NCBI RefSeq assembly: GCF_002954265.1
Contig: NZ_PPSL01000004.1
Location: 1-64,000 of the forward strand
Origin: Flavipsychrobacter stenotrophus
GTDB lineage: Bacteria > Bacteroidota > Bacteroidia > Chitinophagales > Chitinophagaceae
Length of the DNA: 64,000 nt
Direction of reading: 5' to 3'
Positions 8,355 through 18,200 of the stretch are shown here, in pieces. Under the pieces are notes generated by a model. It did not search any database and was not told the DNA's origin. It worked only from the letters and a program-made list of their open reading frames with translations. Each line of letters starts with the position of its first letter. The stretch's first letter is position 1. Position numbers and translations under genes: made by a program.

Positions 8355-10193
8355 ATGAACACACTTTCATTAACCTCTTTACTAACACATTCCCTGGCCT
8401 GGGCATTATTGTATTCCCTTTGGCAGGGGTTGCTTGTATACGGCACTTTGTTTGTAGTGCTGCGTGCGCTTCGCGATGTAAGTTCGCGCCTTAAGTATTT
8501 CATTTCTATCGGGGCGTTTACCACTATGGTTGCGTGGTTTGCGGATACATGGATGACACAGTACCAGAAGCTAAAGGGTATAACTGTGTACATTACTAAT
8601 GGTAGTGGTGTGGCCGCGCCACTGGTGACGCACCAGGGAGTAGCGAATCCAACCATTAACATTGCAGACCAGAGTATCATTAAAAATGCACTCACAGGGA
8701 TGGAGCGATATTCATCATTGATCATTGCTGTTTATTGTGCCGGTCTTGTTTTAATGTTGTTCCGCTTTGCAGTGAACCTATGGCAGGTGCGTATGTTGAA
8801 GAAGAGTGGGGTTGTAGCGCCACAGGAGCATTTGAATGACCTGGTAGCGCAGTGGCAGGAGCAATTTAATATATCAAGGCCGGTAAAATTGCTTTTGTCT
8901 GCTAAGGTAGATGTGCCAATGATGTTAGGCATACTGAAGCCGGTAATACTGCTGCCGGTAGCTACTATTAACCACCTGAGTATGGATCAGCTGGAGGCTA
9001 TACTGGTGCATGAATTGGCGCATGTCAAAAGGCAGGATTTCTTGTTCAATATATTTCAGACCATAGTAGAAACAGTACTCTTCTTTAACCCATTTATCTG
9101 GCTGATATCTTCTGTCATACGCAAAGAGAGAGAGAACTGTTGCGATGATATGGTGGTTGCCAGTACAACAGATCCTATGCCTTATGCAAGAGCACTGGCT
9201 ATACTGGAGACCAATCGCTACGAGGCAAATTTGGGGCTGGCGGTAACAGGCAGAAACAAAAAGCAGTTATTTAACCGTATAAAAAGAATAATGGAAATGA
9301 AAAAGCAAAACATCAACTACAGTCAGCTGGGTATAGCTGCTGTGATCATTATTACCATCGTGTTTTCACTGGCGATATTTACTCCTTCTTTTGCGCAGAA
9401 GAACAAAGTGAAGAGGGATGATAGTGACTCAACAAAGACAACAAAGGCATACGCTTATAAGAAAGTGATCATTGATAATAATGGAGACAAAAAGGAGATC
9501 AACAAGACTATCAACATTAATGATCACAGTGATGTGCAAGTATCATTCAATGATGATAATATTTCCGGAGACTTTAGTAAGGCTATTACAGATATAGTAA
9601 AGGCAGCCACAGAAATAGCTGCGTCTGTAACAAAGCTTGATGATGTGGATGTAGAAGCGGAGATGACGCAGGCGCGTAAGGAAATGGAAAGTGCAAGGAA
9701 AGAGATGCGCGCTGCGAAGAGAGAGATGAGGACTGCGCAAAAAGAAATAGACGCAGTTGATTGGGATCAGTTAAGAGCGGAGATCAATAAAGGCCTTGCA
9801 GAGGCTAACAAGGCACTTAATGATCCTGAATTGAAGAAGGAGATATCTTTGGAGATAAGGAGAGGTATTGAGGAAGGGAAAGCTGCGTTGGAGCAGACAA
9901 GGGCCGAATTGCAGCGTCAAAGAATCGATCTGTCTGTTACAAAGGATGAAGATGAGCATGTAACGAAGAGTTCAGAAAATGATTTTGACGAGATGCTGGA
10001 CAAAATGGAAAATGAGGGATTGATCAACAGGAATAAGGGATTTAACATAGTAAAGAGCGAGAATGGTACGCTGATCATTAATAGTGAAGTGCAATCAGGT
10101 AGCGTTTACAACCGCTACAAGCAATACCTGGATGCCAATAATATTGTTATTAGTGGCAAGAAAGGGAAGTTGAGCATTACCGTCAACAATTAG
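8355..10193 (+). CDS. BlaR1-like M56 membrane metallopeptidase with a coiled-coil C-terminus
   Basis: Integral-membrane zinc protease that should sense a signal and trigger cleavage of the BlaI-type repressor encoded upstream. Membrane segments lie near residues 12-35, 44-60 and 118-140, followed by the M56 domain with the zinc motif HELAH at 219-223 and a later Glu/Cys-rich segment RERENCCDDM. A further transmembrane helix sits near 327-348. The usual C-terminal penicillin-binding sensor of BlaR1 is absent. Instead about 260 extracytoplasmic residues follow, with a strongly charged coiled coil (about 435-525, ARKEMESARKEMRAAKREM) and a basic end. The trigger is therefore unlikely to be a beta-lactam bound by a PBP-like domain. 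Confidence 0.88.
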   Translation: MNTLSLTSLLTHSLAWALLYSLWQGLLVYGTLFVVLRALRDVSSRLKYFISIGAFTTMVAWFADTWMTQYQKLKGITVYITNGSGVAAPLVTHQGVANPTINIADQSIIKNALTGMERYSSLIIAVYCAGLVLMLFRFAVNLWQVRMLKKSGVVAPQEHLNDLVAQWQEQFNISRPVKLLLSAKVDVPMMLGILKPVILLPVATINHLSMDQLEAILVHELAHVKRQDFLFNIFQTIVETVLFFNPFIWLISSVIRKERENCCDDMVVASTTDPMPYARALAILETNRYEANLGLAVTGRNKKQLFNRIKRIMEMKKQNINYSQLGIAAVIIITIVFSLAIFTPSFAQKNKVKRDDSDSTKTTKAYAYKKVIIDNNGDKKEINKTININDHSDVQVSFNDDNISGDFSKAITDIVKAATEIAASVTKLDDVDVEAEMTQARKEMESARKEMRAAKREMRTAQKEIDAVDWDQLRAEINKGLAEANKALNDPELKKEISLEIRRGIEEGKAALEQTRAELQRQRIDLSVTKDEDEHVTKSSENDFDEMLDKMENEGLINRNKGFNIVKSENGTLIINSEVQSGSVYNRYKQYLDANNIVISGKKGKLSITVNN

Positions 10194-10215
10194 TGTGTCG
10201 ACAATTGTTGGAAAC

Positions 10216-10256
10216 AAAAAAAGCGTTCATTCCGATTGGGATGAACGCTTTTTTAG
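10216..10256. terminator. Bidirectional terminator between the M56 gene and the beta-barrel gene
   Basis: An 11-bp stem (GCGTTCATTCC / GGGATGAACGC, one G-T pair) with loop GATT is preceded by seven A and followed by six T. It serves the two convergent genes on either side. Confidence 0.85.
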
Positions 10257-10265
10257 TTTTAGGAT

Positions 10266-11012
10266 CTAGGCCTTCTTTTTTTCGTGATGGAATATCGCTT
10301 TGAATGTCTGGCTCATCTTGCCATCGCTCTTGTTCTTTACATTGAAGCTAAGGCTTACCAGTGCCAGCTTACTTTCCATGTTGCTGTATATTTTAGCACC
10401 GTTAGCATCTTTATAATCCTGGTTCATAAAGTTGCCGGGATAATACTGGAAACGAATGGTAAAGTTCCCTTTCAGGCTGATGCCGGCAAATACATATGGC
10501 ATAACAGGAGTGACTTCTTTGCTAAACCACTCGTTTGATTTTGTTTTGTTCTTCCTGCCATCTGTAAAGGTTTTGATCTTGTAGTTGGTAGGGAAGTCTA
10601 CGCCACCGCCTATCAGGCCAAATGTACCCTTTGGTTTAAGGTTGCCAAATTTAAACCCAATCGGAATACCTACGGCATATACCCGGCGTTTTACAGTAAT
10701 GCTAACGCCTGAGGTCGTATTTCCTTTCTCGATATATCCCAGGTTTTTAACGCCAAATCCCGCATACATACCAAAGTGGTTGCTGAAATCTTTGTTTACG
10801 TTCATGCCCGAATTGATGAAATAGCTAAAGCGCGGAATGTTGGTTATGCCATTGTAGCTGGATGTAGACATGGAGAACAGCGCACCATCGAGTGAGCTTG
10901 ATGTGTATACTTTGCTGCCTTTTGGTGGCAGTGGGTCAGTAGGCGTAGTTTGCGCAGTGCTGAGCTGTGAAAATGAGGCAATGAATGCCGTTAGTGCTAG
11001 AAATCTTTTCAT
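10266..11012 (-). CDS. Outer-membrane beta-barrel protein of unknown function
   Basis: A 248-residue protein with a signal peptide (first 20 residues, ending LSTAQ) and an alternating aromatic/hydrophobic pattern typical of small outer-membrane barrels, for example FSYFINSGMNVNKDF, HFGMYAGFGVKNLGYI and FAGISLKGNFTIRFQYYPG. No ligand or partner can be read from it. The last residues (HHEKKKA) are unusually basic for a barrel end, which normally finishes in an aromatic residue. It is flanked by the terminator shared with the M56 gene and by the divergent lon gene, so it is its own transcription unit. Confidence 0.7.
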   Translation of the reverse strand: MKRFLALTAFIASFSQLSTAQTTPTDPLPPKGSKVYTSSSLDGALFSMSTSSYNGITNIPRFSYFINSGMNVNKDFSNHFGMYAGFGVKNLGYIEKGNTTSGVSITVKRRVYAVGIPIGFKFGNLKPKGTFGLIGGGVDFPTNYKIKTFTDGRKNKTKSNEWFSKEVTPVMPYVFAGISLKGNFTIRFQYYPGNFMNQDYKDANGAKIYSNMESKLALVSLSFNVKNKSDGKMSQTFKAIFHHEKKKA

Positions 11013-11161
11013 GCAGGTTAGTTTTGCCGTAAAGGTATAAAACCTTTTAACTGCAAAAATTACAGTTTTTATGCTTTGGCATAGCTATTGCCCATTATCT
11101 TTACTATCCTTATTTTATCTACAGGGATGAATTATTTGTCATAATGTCTTAATTATTATAA

Positions 11162-13564
11162 ATGTTAGATATGTTTTTTGGCCAAAATGAGCATGAAATG
11201 GAGTTTATGCCCATAGTGCCTTTAGGAGAAGACGAAATGGACGACCAGGAGAAGAATTCTATTCCTTCTGAGTTGCCTATAGTGGTTTTGCGTAATACAG
11301 TGCTTTTTCCTAATGTAGTTTTGCCTATCACAGTATCCAGGGACAAATCAGTAAAGGCAATAGCCGAGGCGCAGAAAGGTGATAAGTGGATTGGTGTTGT
11401 AGCGCAGAAAGACAGTACCAATGATGATCCCGGCACAGGTGATATTTATCATATCGGTACATTGGCCAAGGTGGTGAAGCAAATAAAGATGCCCGATGGT
11501 AATATTACCATCTTCATTATGGGGCGTATGCGCTTTAAGATAGATAGCTTCTCGCAGAGCGACCCTTATCTGGCAGCAAAGGTGAGTTATCTTGAAGATA
11601 TTTATCCTAAAGAAGATGCATCTTTTGATGCGTTGATGTCGTCTATCAAAGATTATTCTGAGAAGATAGCGCAGATGTCTCCGAATATTCCTTCTGAAGC
11701 ATCTATAGTACTACGTAACATAGAGCAGCAGAGTTTCCTGATGCACTTTATTGCCAGCAATATTTCTTCAAAGCTTACCGACAAGCAGGCTTTGCTTGAG
11801 GAAAATGATGTGCAAAAGCGCGCTGAGCGCCTGTTTCAGCTACTGCAAACAGAGCTGCAACTGGTAGAGCTGAAGAATGAGATCACTAATAAGACCCGTG
11901 CAGATATAGACAAGCAGCAGCGCGAATACTTCTTGCAGCAGCAGATGAAGTCTATACGCGAAGAGCTGGGTGGAGATCCTAATGACCGCGAGATAAAAGA
12001 CTTAATAAAAAGAGCGGAAGAGAAGAAGTGGACCGAGGGTGCTAAAGAACTGTTCAAGAAAAATATAGAGAAGCTGGAGCGTATGCACCCCAGCACACCT
12101 GATTATTCGGTGATCTATAATCATCTTGACCTGATGCTGGACCTGCCATGGGGCACTTATACCGAAGATAGCTATGATCTGAAGAACGCACAGAACGTGC
12201 TGGATGACGACCACTACGGTATGGAGAAAATAAAGGACCGTATACTGGAATACCTGGCTGTACTGAAGTTGAAGGGTGATATGAAGTCGCCTATTCTTTG
12301 TTTTGTAGGCCCTCCGGGTATTGGTAAAACATCTCTTGGACGCAGCATTGCCAATGCCATACACCGCAAGTATGTAAGGCTGAGCCTTGGTGGATTGCAC
12401 GATGAAAGCGAGCTGCGCGGACATCGTAAGACGTACATAGGTGCTATGCCCGGTAGGATCATACAGTCTATAAGAAAGATAAAGTCTGCTAACCCTGTAT
12501 TTATACTGGATGAAATAGACAAGATAGGCAAGGACTTCAGGGGAGATCCTAGTTCTGCATTGCTGGAAATATTGGATCCTGAGCAGAACAGCACATTCTA
12601 TGACAACTACCTGGAGCTGGAATTCGATCTGTCAAAGGTATTGTTCATAGCTACAGCCAATAGCCTGAGTGAGATACAGCCCGCGTTGCGCGACAGGTTG
12701 GAGATCATACAACTATCGGGTTATTCTGCCGAGGAGAAGACCGAAATAGCCAAGCGCCACCTCATACCGAAGCAGAAAGAAATGCATGGCCTTATGAAGG
12801 TGCCTATGAAGTTTGCCGACAAAGTAATAGTGAAGCTGATACAGGACTACACACGCGAAAGTGGTGTACGTGAGCTGGACAGAATCATAGCTGCTATGAT
12901 GCGTAACATGGCCAAGCAAGTGGCTATGGAGGAAGTAGTGGAAAAGCAGGTAACTCCCGAGTTTATTGAAACGGTATTGGGCAAGCCAAAGTACACTAAT
13001 GATATCTATACCAAGGGACATCCTACAGGTGTGGTGGTTGGTCTTGCATGGACCTCTGTAGGAGGTGATATTCTGTTTATAGAAACATCATTATCGAGAG
13101 GTAAGGGTGGTGTTACACTAACGGGTAATCTAGGTAATGTAATGAAGGAAAGTGCTACTACTGCATTGTCTTATCTTAAAGCACATGCTGCAGATTACGG
13201 CATTACTTATGAACAGCTGGAAGAGATGAATGTGCACGTGCACGTGCCGGAAGGTGCTGTGCCGAAAGATGGTCCTAGTGCGGGTATAACCATGTTTACT
13301 TCATTAGCATCAGCATTTACAGGCCGTAAGGTAAAACCTTATTTTGCTATGACGGGTGAGATAACACTGCGTGGACAGGTACTGCCAGTAGGTGGTATAA
13401 AGGAGAAGATGCTTGCAGCTAAGCGTGCAGGTATAAAGGACGTGATATTGCCCGCGCAAAACGAAAAAGATGTAGAAGAAATAAACAAGGCCTACATAAA
13501 GGGCATGAGGTTCCATTATGTAACCGATGTGAGTCAGGTGTTAGGTTTGGCGCTTGCCAAGTAA
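11162..13564 (+). CDS. lon: ATP-dependent protease Lon
   Basis: Cytoplasmic ATP-dependent protease that removes damaged and regulatory proteins. The N-terminal Lon substrate-binding domain (about residues 38-240, [19 protein letters not shown]) is followed by a coiled coil, the AAA+ module with Walker A GPPGIGKT (383-390) and Walker B VFILDEID, and the C-terminal S16 protease domain. The catalytic dyad is visible as S706 in KDGPSAG and K747 in GGIKEK. At 800 residues it is a full-length LonA. The ATG at 11162 gives a short acidic leader before the substrate domain, normal for Bacteroidota Lon. It is monocistronic, with a strong hairpin after the stop. Confidence 0.98.
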   Translation: MLDMFFGQNEHEMEFMPIVPLGEDEMDDQEKNSIPSELPIVVLRNTVLFPNVVLPITVSRDKSVKAIAEAQKGDKWIGVVAQKDSTNDDPGTGDIYHIGTLAKVVKQIKMPDGNITIFIMGRMRFKIDSFSQSDPYLAAKVSYLEDIYPKEDASFDALMSSIKDYSEKIAQMSPNIPSEASIVLRNIEQQSFLMHFIASNISSKLTDKQALLEENDVQKRAERLFQLLQTELQLVELKNEITNKTRADIDKQQREYFLQQQMKSIREELGGDPNDREIKDLIKRAEEKKWTEGAKELFKKNIEKLERMHPSTPDYSVIYNHLDLMLDLPWGTYTEDSYDLKNAQNVLDDDHYGMEKIKDRILEYLAVLKLKGDMKSPILCFVGPPGIGKTSLGRSIANAIHRKYVRLSLGGLHDESELRGHRKTYIGAMPGRIIQSIRKIKSANPVFILDEIDKIGKDFRGDPSSALLEILDPEQNSTFYDNYLELEFDLSKVLFIATANSLSEIQPALRDRLEIIQLSGYSAEEKTEIAKRHLIPKQKEMHGLMKVPMKFADKVIVKLIQDYTRESGVRELDRIIAAMMRNMAKQVAMEEVVEKQVTPEFIETVLGKPKYTNDIYTKGHPTGVVVGLAWTSVGGDILFIETSLSRGKGGVTLTGNLGNVMKESATTALSYLKAHAADYGITYEQLEEMNVHVHVPEGAVPKDGPSAGITMFTSLASAFTGRKVKPYFAMTGEITLRGQVLPVGGIKEKMLAAKRAGIKDVILPAQNEKDVEEINKAYIKGMRFHYVTDVSQVLGLALAK

Positions 13565-13584
13565 TTGAGGTCTATAGAAATGGA

Positions 13585-13621
13585 AATGGCTGCTTCGGGT
13601 GAAGCAGCCATTCTTGTTTTA
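13585..13621 (+). terminator. Terminator after lon
   Basis: A perfect 12-bp stem (AATGGCTGCTTC / GAAGCAGCCATT) with a 4-nt loop, followed by a T-rich stretch, starts 21 nt after the lon stop codon. Confidence 0.85.
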
Positions 13622-13626
13622 TGCTT

Positions 13627-13669
13627 GTCTGAACCATGATTTACATGATTAAATGATGGGCATGATTCC
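13627..13669 (+). repeat. GAACCATGATT-type dispersed repeat, copy 1
   Basis: A 43-nt block with a quasi-periodic GATT/ATGATT pattern (GAACCATGATT, ATGATTAAATGAT). The reverse complement of 45241-45283 aligns to it over the whole length with the same start (GTC-GAACCA-GATT). It lies between convergent lon and the dehydrogenase gene. Confidence 0.5.
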
Positions 13670-13671
13670 AG

Positions 13672-14751
13672 CTACAATAGGGCGATTCCGAATTTCTCTC
13701 CGATCTTTTGCAGGTCATTAAACACGCTTTCGTTTAGAGGTATGCCATCTTTCATGCGTATGGCTTCCATTTCGCGTTCCGGGTCACCGGGTATCAATAC
13801 CTTTTCGTGGCCGGGTGCCGGTGTAGCTGCGCGGAAACGGGTGATCCAGTTGTCCATATGATCTTTAAATTCATCTGCCGGGCGGAATGCATCTACGCGC
13901 ATAGCACCGAAGAAGTGACCAAGGCCTTGTCCGGGCATGTTTTCGGGCATAGGCACATAAGCAGGGAAGGGTGGTGCCCAGGGGCCATAGCTGGCGCCGC
14001 TTAGTACTGCAGAGAATATGTCTACAATACTGCCTAGTGCATAGCCTTTATGGCTGCCATGTTCACGGTCGCTACCGAGGGGTAGCATTATGCCGCCATC
14101 TTTCAGCGCATGTGCATTTGGAGTATCGGTGCCCGCTGCGTCCTGTACCCACCCTAGCGGGGCGTCTCCATTTTTTCGCTGCAGTATTTCAAGTTTACCA
14201 TTAGATGCTGTAGTGGTTGCAAAGTCGGCCACGAACGCCGGTTGTTTGTTTGCCGGAATAGCTACTGCTATAGGGTTGGTGCCCAGCATACGTTCTATAG
14301 AAAACGTTGGGGCAACAAGCGCGCTGGCATTGGTCATGGCGATGCCGGTCATGTCGTGTTTCAGCGCCATCATAGCGTGATAGCCTGCTATACCAAAGTG
14401 ATTGCTGTTGCGTACACTTACCCAGCCTGTACCAGCTAAAGCTGCTTTATCTATTGCTACCTGCATGGCAAAAGGTGCTACAACCAGTCCCAGTCCTGCA
14501 TCTCCATCTACTACAGCCGTAGAAGGGGTTTGATATGTGATCTTGATGTTGGGTTGGGCATTAATTCTTCCTGCTTCCCATAATCTTATATATCCAACCA
14601 GCCTCGCAATGCCATGACTGTCTATACCTCTTACATCTGCTGATAGGAGAACAGTGGTAGCTGTTGTTGCGTCATTTTCGTTACAGCCCATAGCTGTAAA
14701 TGCATCGTGGGTGAAGGCGTAAAGCTGGCTATATGTAAACGTTTGCTCCAT
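13672..14751 (-). CDS. Ldh_2-family malate/L-lactate-type dehydrogenase
   Basis: NAD(P)-dependent 2-hydroxyacid oxidoreductase of the MDH/LDH2 family, distinct from the Rossmann-type malate dehydrogenases. Family features seen: VLLSADVRGIDSHGIARL near residues 48-65 with the conserved DSHG, VRNSNHFGIAGYHAM with the catalytic-region His, NPIAVAIP, and GSHKGYALGSIVDIFSAVLSGA in the second half. The 359-residue length is normal. It is convergent with lon and stands alone. Substrate (malate, lactate, ureidoglycolate, sulfolactate) cannot be decided from the sequence. Confidence 0.9.
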   Translation of the reverse strand: MEQTFTYSQLYAFTHDAFTAMGCNENDATTATTVLLSADVRGIDSHGIARLVGYIRLWEAGRINAQPNIKITYQTPSTAVVDGDAGLGLVVAPFAMQVAIDKAALAGTGWVSVRNSNHFGIAGYHAMMALKHDMTGIAMTNASALVAPTFSIERMLGTNPIAVAIPANKQPAFVADFATTTASNGKLEILQRKNGDAPLGWVQDAAGTDTPNAHALKDGGIMLPLGSDREHGSHKGYALGSIVDIFSAVLSGASYGPWAPPFPAYVPMPENMPGQGLGHFFGAMRVDAFRPADEFKDHMDNWITRFRAATPAPGHEKVLIPGDPEREMEAIRMKDGIPLNESVFNDLQKIGEKFGIALL

Positions 14752-15230
14752 AGTGCAATATAGAGCAAATCGTTGGCAGGTGGTTGTATTTCAACTTCCA
14801 GAGTATCAGCTAAAACAGAATTGTATGTTATTCCGTATGTTATTTATAATTCAAAGATTTTTGAATATAGTATTATTTTGTATAATTTATATGAAATTTA
14901 ACTAAGAGTTAAAAAAAAGATGAAATTTATTGTAGTTGGACATTTTTTCTGGTTTTGGATGACTTTTTTACAGAAAAAATGTTACAATATTTCACTTTTT
15001 TGATGATTTATATCATCTAATTCAGTAGATTTACTTCTATTGAATAATTTTAATTATTATCAAATAATAATATTTTGTAACTATAATTTTAAAAAAGTTG
15101 ATTTCTAACTGTACGAATATGAAGGTGATGTAGCTAAGTTACCCAGTTATTAATGCCGGCGTAGAGTTATATAACGATATATTATATGGAAGTAAAGATA
15201 AAAATGTGTTTGACCGAAAAAAAAACGTTT
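14752..15230. other. AT-rich intergenic region before the giant surface-protein gene
   Basis: About 480 bases between divergent genes with no supportable ORF. The middle part is extremely AT-rich with runs of A and T (for example TTTTAATTATTATC and AAAAAAGTTG), which fits promoter and leader DNA for the rightward gene. I did not find a clean TTG/TAnnTTTG pair or an RNA gene. Confidence 0.5.
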
Positions 15231-18200
15231 ATGAAAAGAATACTACTCACTATCCTTGTTGCAATTATTGGATTAAACGCTAGTGCCCAATTATCGGGTA
15301 CGAAAAACGTACCGGGGGATTATGCCACACTTGGTGCTGCTATAGCGGCCCTGAACACAAATGGGGTAGCCCCGGGTGGGGTAACTATTAATGTTGTAGC
15401 CGGAAATGCACAAACGGCGCCGCTGGTAGGGGGGGCTGGGTCTGTAGCCGGATCTATAGGTGCCGGATATGTAATTAATATTACCGGTACATATGCGCCA
15501 TCGGCTGCAAACCCGGTGGTAATACAAGGTAATGGTAATACGGTTACGTCGTCATCGTTGGGTGCAGCAGCAACTAATTACAATGATGCCATATTTACTA
15601 TTGCTGGTACCAGTTACGTAACCATTAAGAACTTCAGAATGCGGGAAAATGCTGCTAATACAACTATTACAGCATCTAATAACTGTACAGAGTTTGGTGT
15701 GGCCATTGTCGGAGCAACCATATCCGGCACTCATGTTGGGTCTCAAAACTGTTTTGTTCAGGGATGTAATATTTTATTAAGTACAACCTACACCTGCAAT
15801 ATTGGTATATACTCCAATTCCAGCAATGTATTTACCACTGCGTATTCCACTGCCAACAATCCTACAACTACTGGTGGTGCAAATAGTTACAATACTTATT
15901 ATCTTGATACTGTACAAAGCACTACATCTGGCATTGTGCTATTAGGTAACGCATCATTTAATGACCTGAATACTGTGGTAGGTGCGTTAAACAATGGCGA
16001 TACCATTGTGCTTGGTGCGAGAACGGCGAACATGGTGATGGCTACAGCCTATGTAAATTATGGTAAGACGCAACAGGACGGTATTTATGCAATTAATAAT
16101 TTCAACATAAATGTCAATTATGATCAGGTGACATTGAGTGTCGGCTCTACAACCAACTCAGAGCAGGGTATATACATAAACACATGTGCCACAGGAAGTA
16201 CATTTACAACCCAAATTACCCGCAACCATATTACATTTAGGACGGCATATGCACCTGCAGCGGTAACAGCAGCTGGAGCTATTCGAAATGGTACAGGTAG
16301 TGCTACTAATGCCACCCTAAAAATAAATAATAACTGGATTACTATGAATGTGGCCAGTACCGGCTTTGATTTTTATGGTATATACAATTCAGGAGCCGCA
16401 CTTGTTGCTAATATAAATAACAATACAGTAAACGATACCACTACAGGTGCTGAAATATTCGCAATCTATAATACCGGTGCAATTGGAACACTGACAATAA
16501 ATAGTAATTCAAGTTTAAATTATGTAACTGCCACTGATGGCGATATTTATTCGATTTATAATACAGGTGTTTGCACGACAGGTAACATCGACAATAATAC
16601 TTTGGGCGTCAGGATGACTGCAGCAAGTGCTTATTCCCAAGTGGGTATCATCACATCAGGCGCAATAAGCAATGCCAGTTTCAGTAATAACAATATCAAT
16701 ATTAATGCCCCGTCGGTTACCGCAAATTGCTTTGGTATCAACAATTCGGGCGCGCTGGCTACTTCTGGAACATTTAGTTCAGACACTATTACTATCAGCG
16801 CTGTAGGCCAGGCCCTTATAAATACAGGGGCCATTGGCACTGCAACATTCAATTATAATATTATTTCTCTTTCACCCGTAGGTACTAATGCTATTTACGG
16901 TATTTATCATAGTACAGGAGCGATCACATCGGGAGATTTCAGTTATAATCGAATATCATCACCAGGTACTATTGCCGGGCAATTTGCCGGTGTATATCTT
17001 TTATCCGGAACAATAACTACCGCCACTGTTACCAATAATATAATTAACACGACAAACAGTGGTATTTCTTACGGTGTATACCGCGGAGCAAGTCCCGGTA
17101 CAACCTATACTGTGAGCAACAACTCAATAACTTTAAAACAAACGGCGACTGGCGTTAACACTTTTGGATCATATTGTTCACCTACTACCGCTATTCCCAA
17201 CGCTTTTTTTAACAACAACACTCTTGATCTCTCCAACACGGCAGCGGCAACCGCCAGTACTTATTTTTTATATACCGCCGGTGCTGCAAATGCAAGTGGG
17301 GTTAAAAGCACGTTCCTGAATAACACATTCAAGTCTACCTTTGGGTTGGCCACAACATCAGGTAATATTTTATTATTGTATTGTGCCAATGAAAATCCTA
17401 TTGATAGTATTTGTGGCAACAGAACATCCGGTACTATATCAAAGACCGGAAGCGGTGGACTCTTTTACGGGATATATAATGCCGGCGCAGGCAGTACATT
17501 TAACGCCACTACTATTTATGGCAACAATATGAGCAATATTTCTGTAGCAGGAACAACTCAGGTCTATGCAATCTATTCTGCTACTTATGCCGGCCAGGCC
17601 AGACTGATTGCTTATGATACAATGAGTAATATTACGGCATCTACCGGGATACTCAGTGGGATAATAGCCGATTACTGCGCATCTACAACTGTTTCAACTA
17701 ATTGTTACCTCAGTAGTTTATCTGGAGCAGGCAATGTTTATGGTATCAGTTATGCTACCAATACAGCTCCAGGAACAGCATCTGTCAATGCTATTGGCGG
17801 AATCATTAATGACAATGTCGTCACAGGGCTTTCGAGCAGCAACGCGTCAGCTACTGTAATGGGTATTAATCTTAATGGTACTACTACGTCTGTTTTCTCT
17901 GCTTATAATAATAATCTGGGAAACTTTTCATCCTCGGGTAATACTGCTCCGCTTTTATACGGGATATATTTGCCGTTTGGTGTAACACCGAATCTTTATA
18001 ACAACGTGATCCATGATTTCACAACTACAGCCGGTGGTGCAGCCAACGCTAAAATATATGGTATACATCTTGCAACAGGAGTGGCCACTACGGCATCAAT
18101 TTATAAAAACACTCTTTATAATCTTAGCGCGGGTAATTCTGGTGGTGCTACCACTCAGGTAAACGGTATCTACCTGCCGGGTAATACAGCCAGTCTTATT

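Noticed and set aside
8355-10193. Possible beta-lactam resistance locus
   Set aside because: A BlaI/M56 pair is present, but there is no beta-lactamase or PBP-like sensor in the window, so resistance cannot be inferred.
15186-15230. Upstream ATG of the giant surface-protein gene
   Set aside because: It would put 15 polar residues before a clean signal peptide; the ATG at 15231 is the better start.
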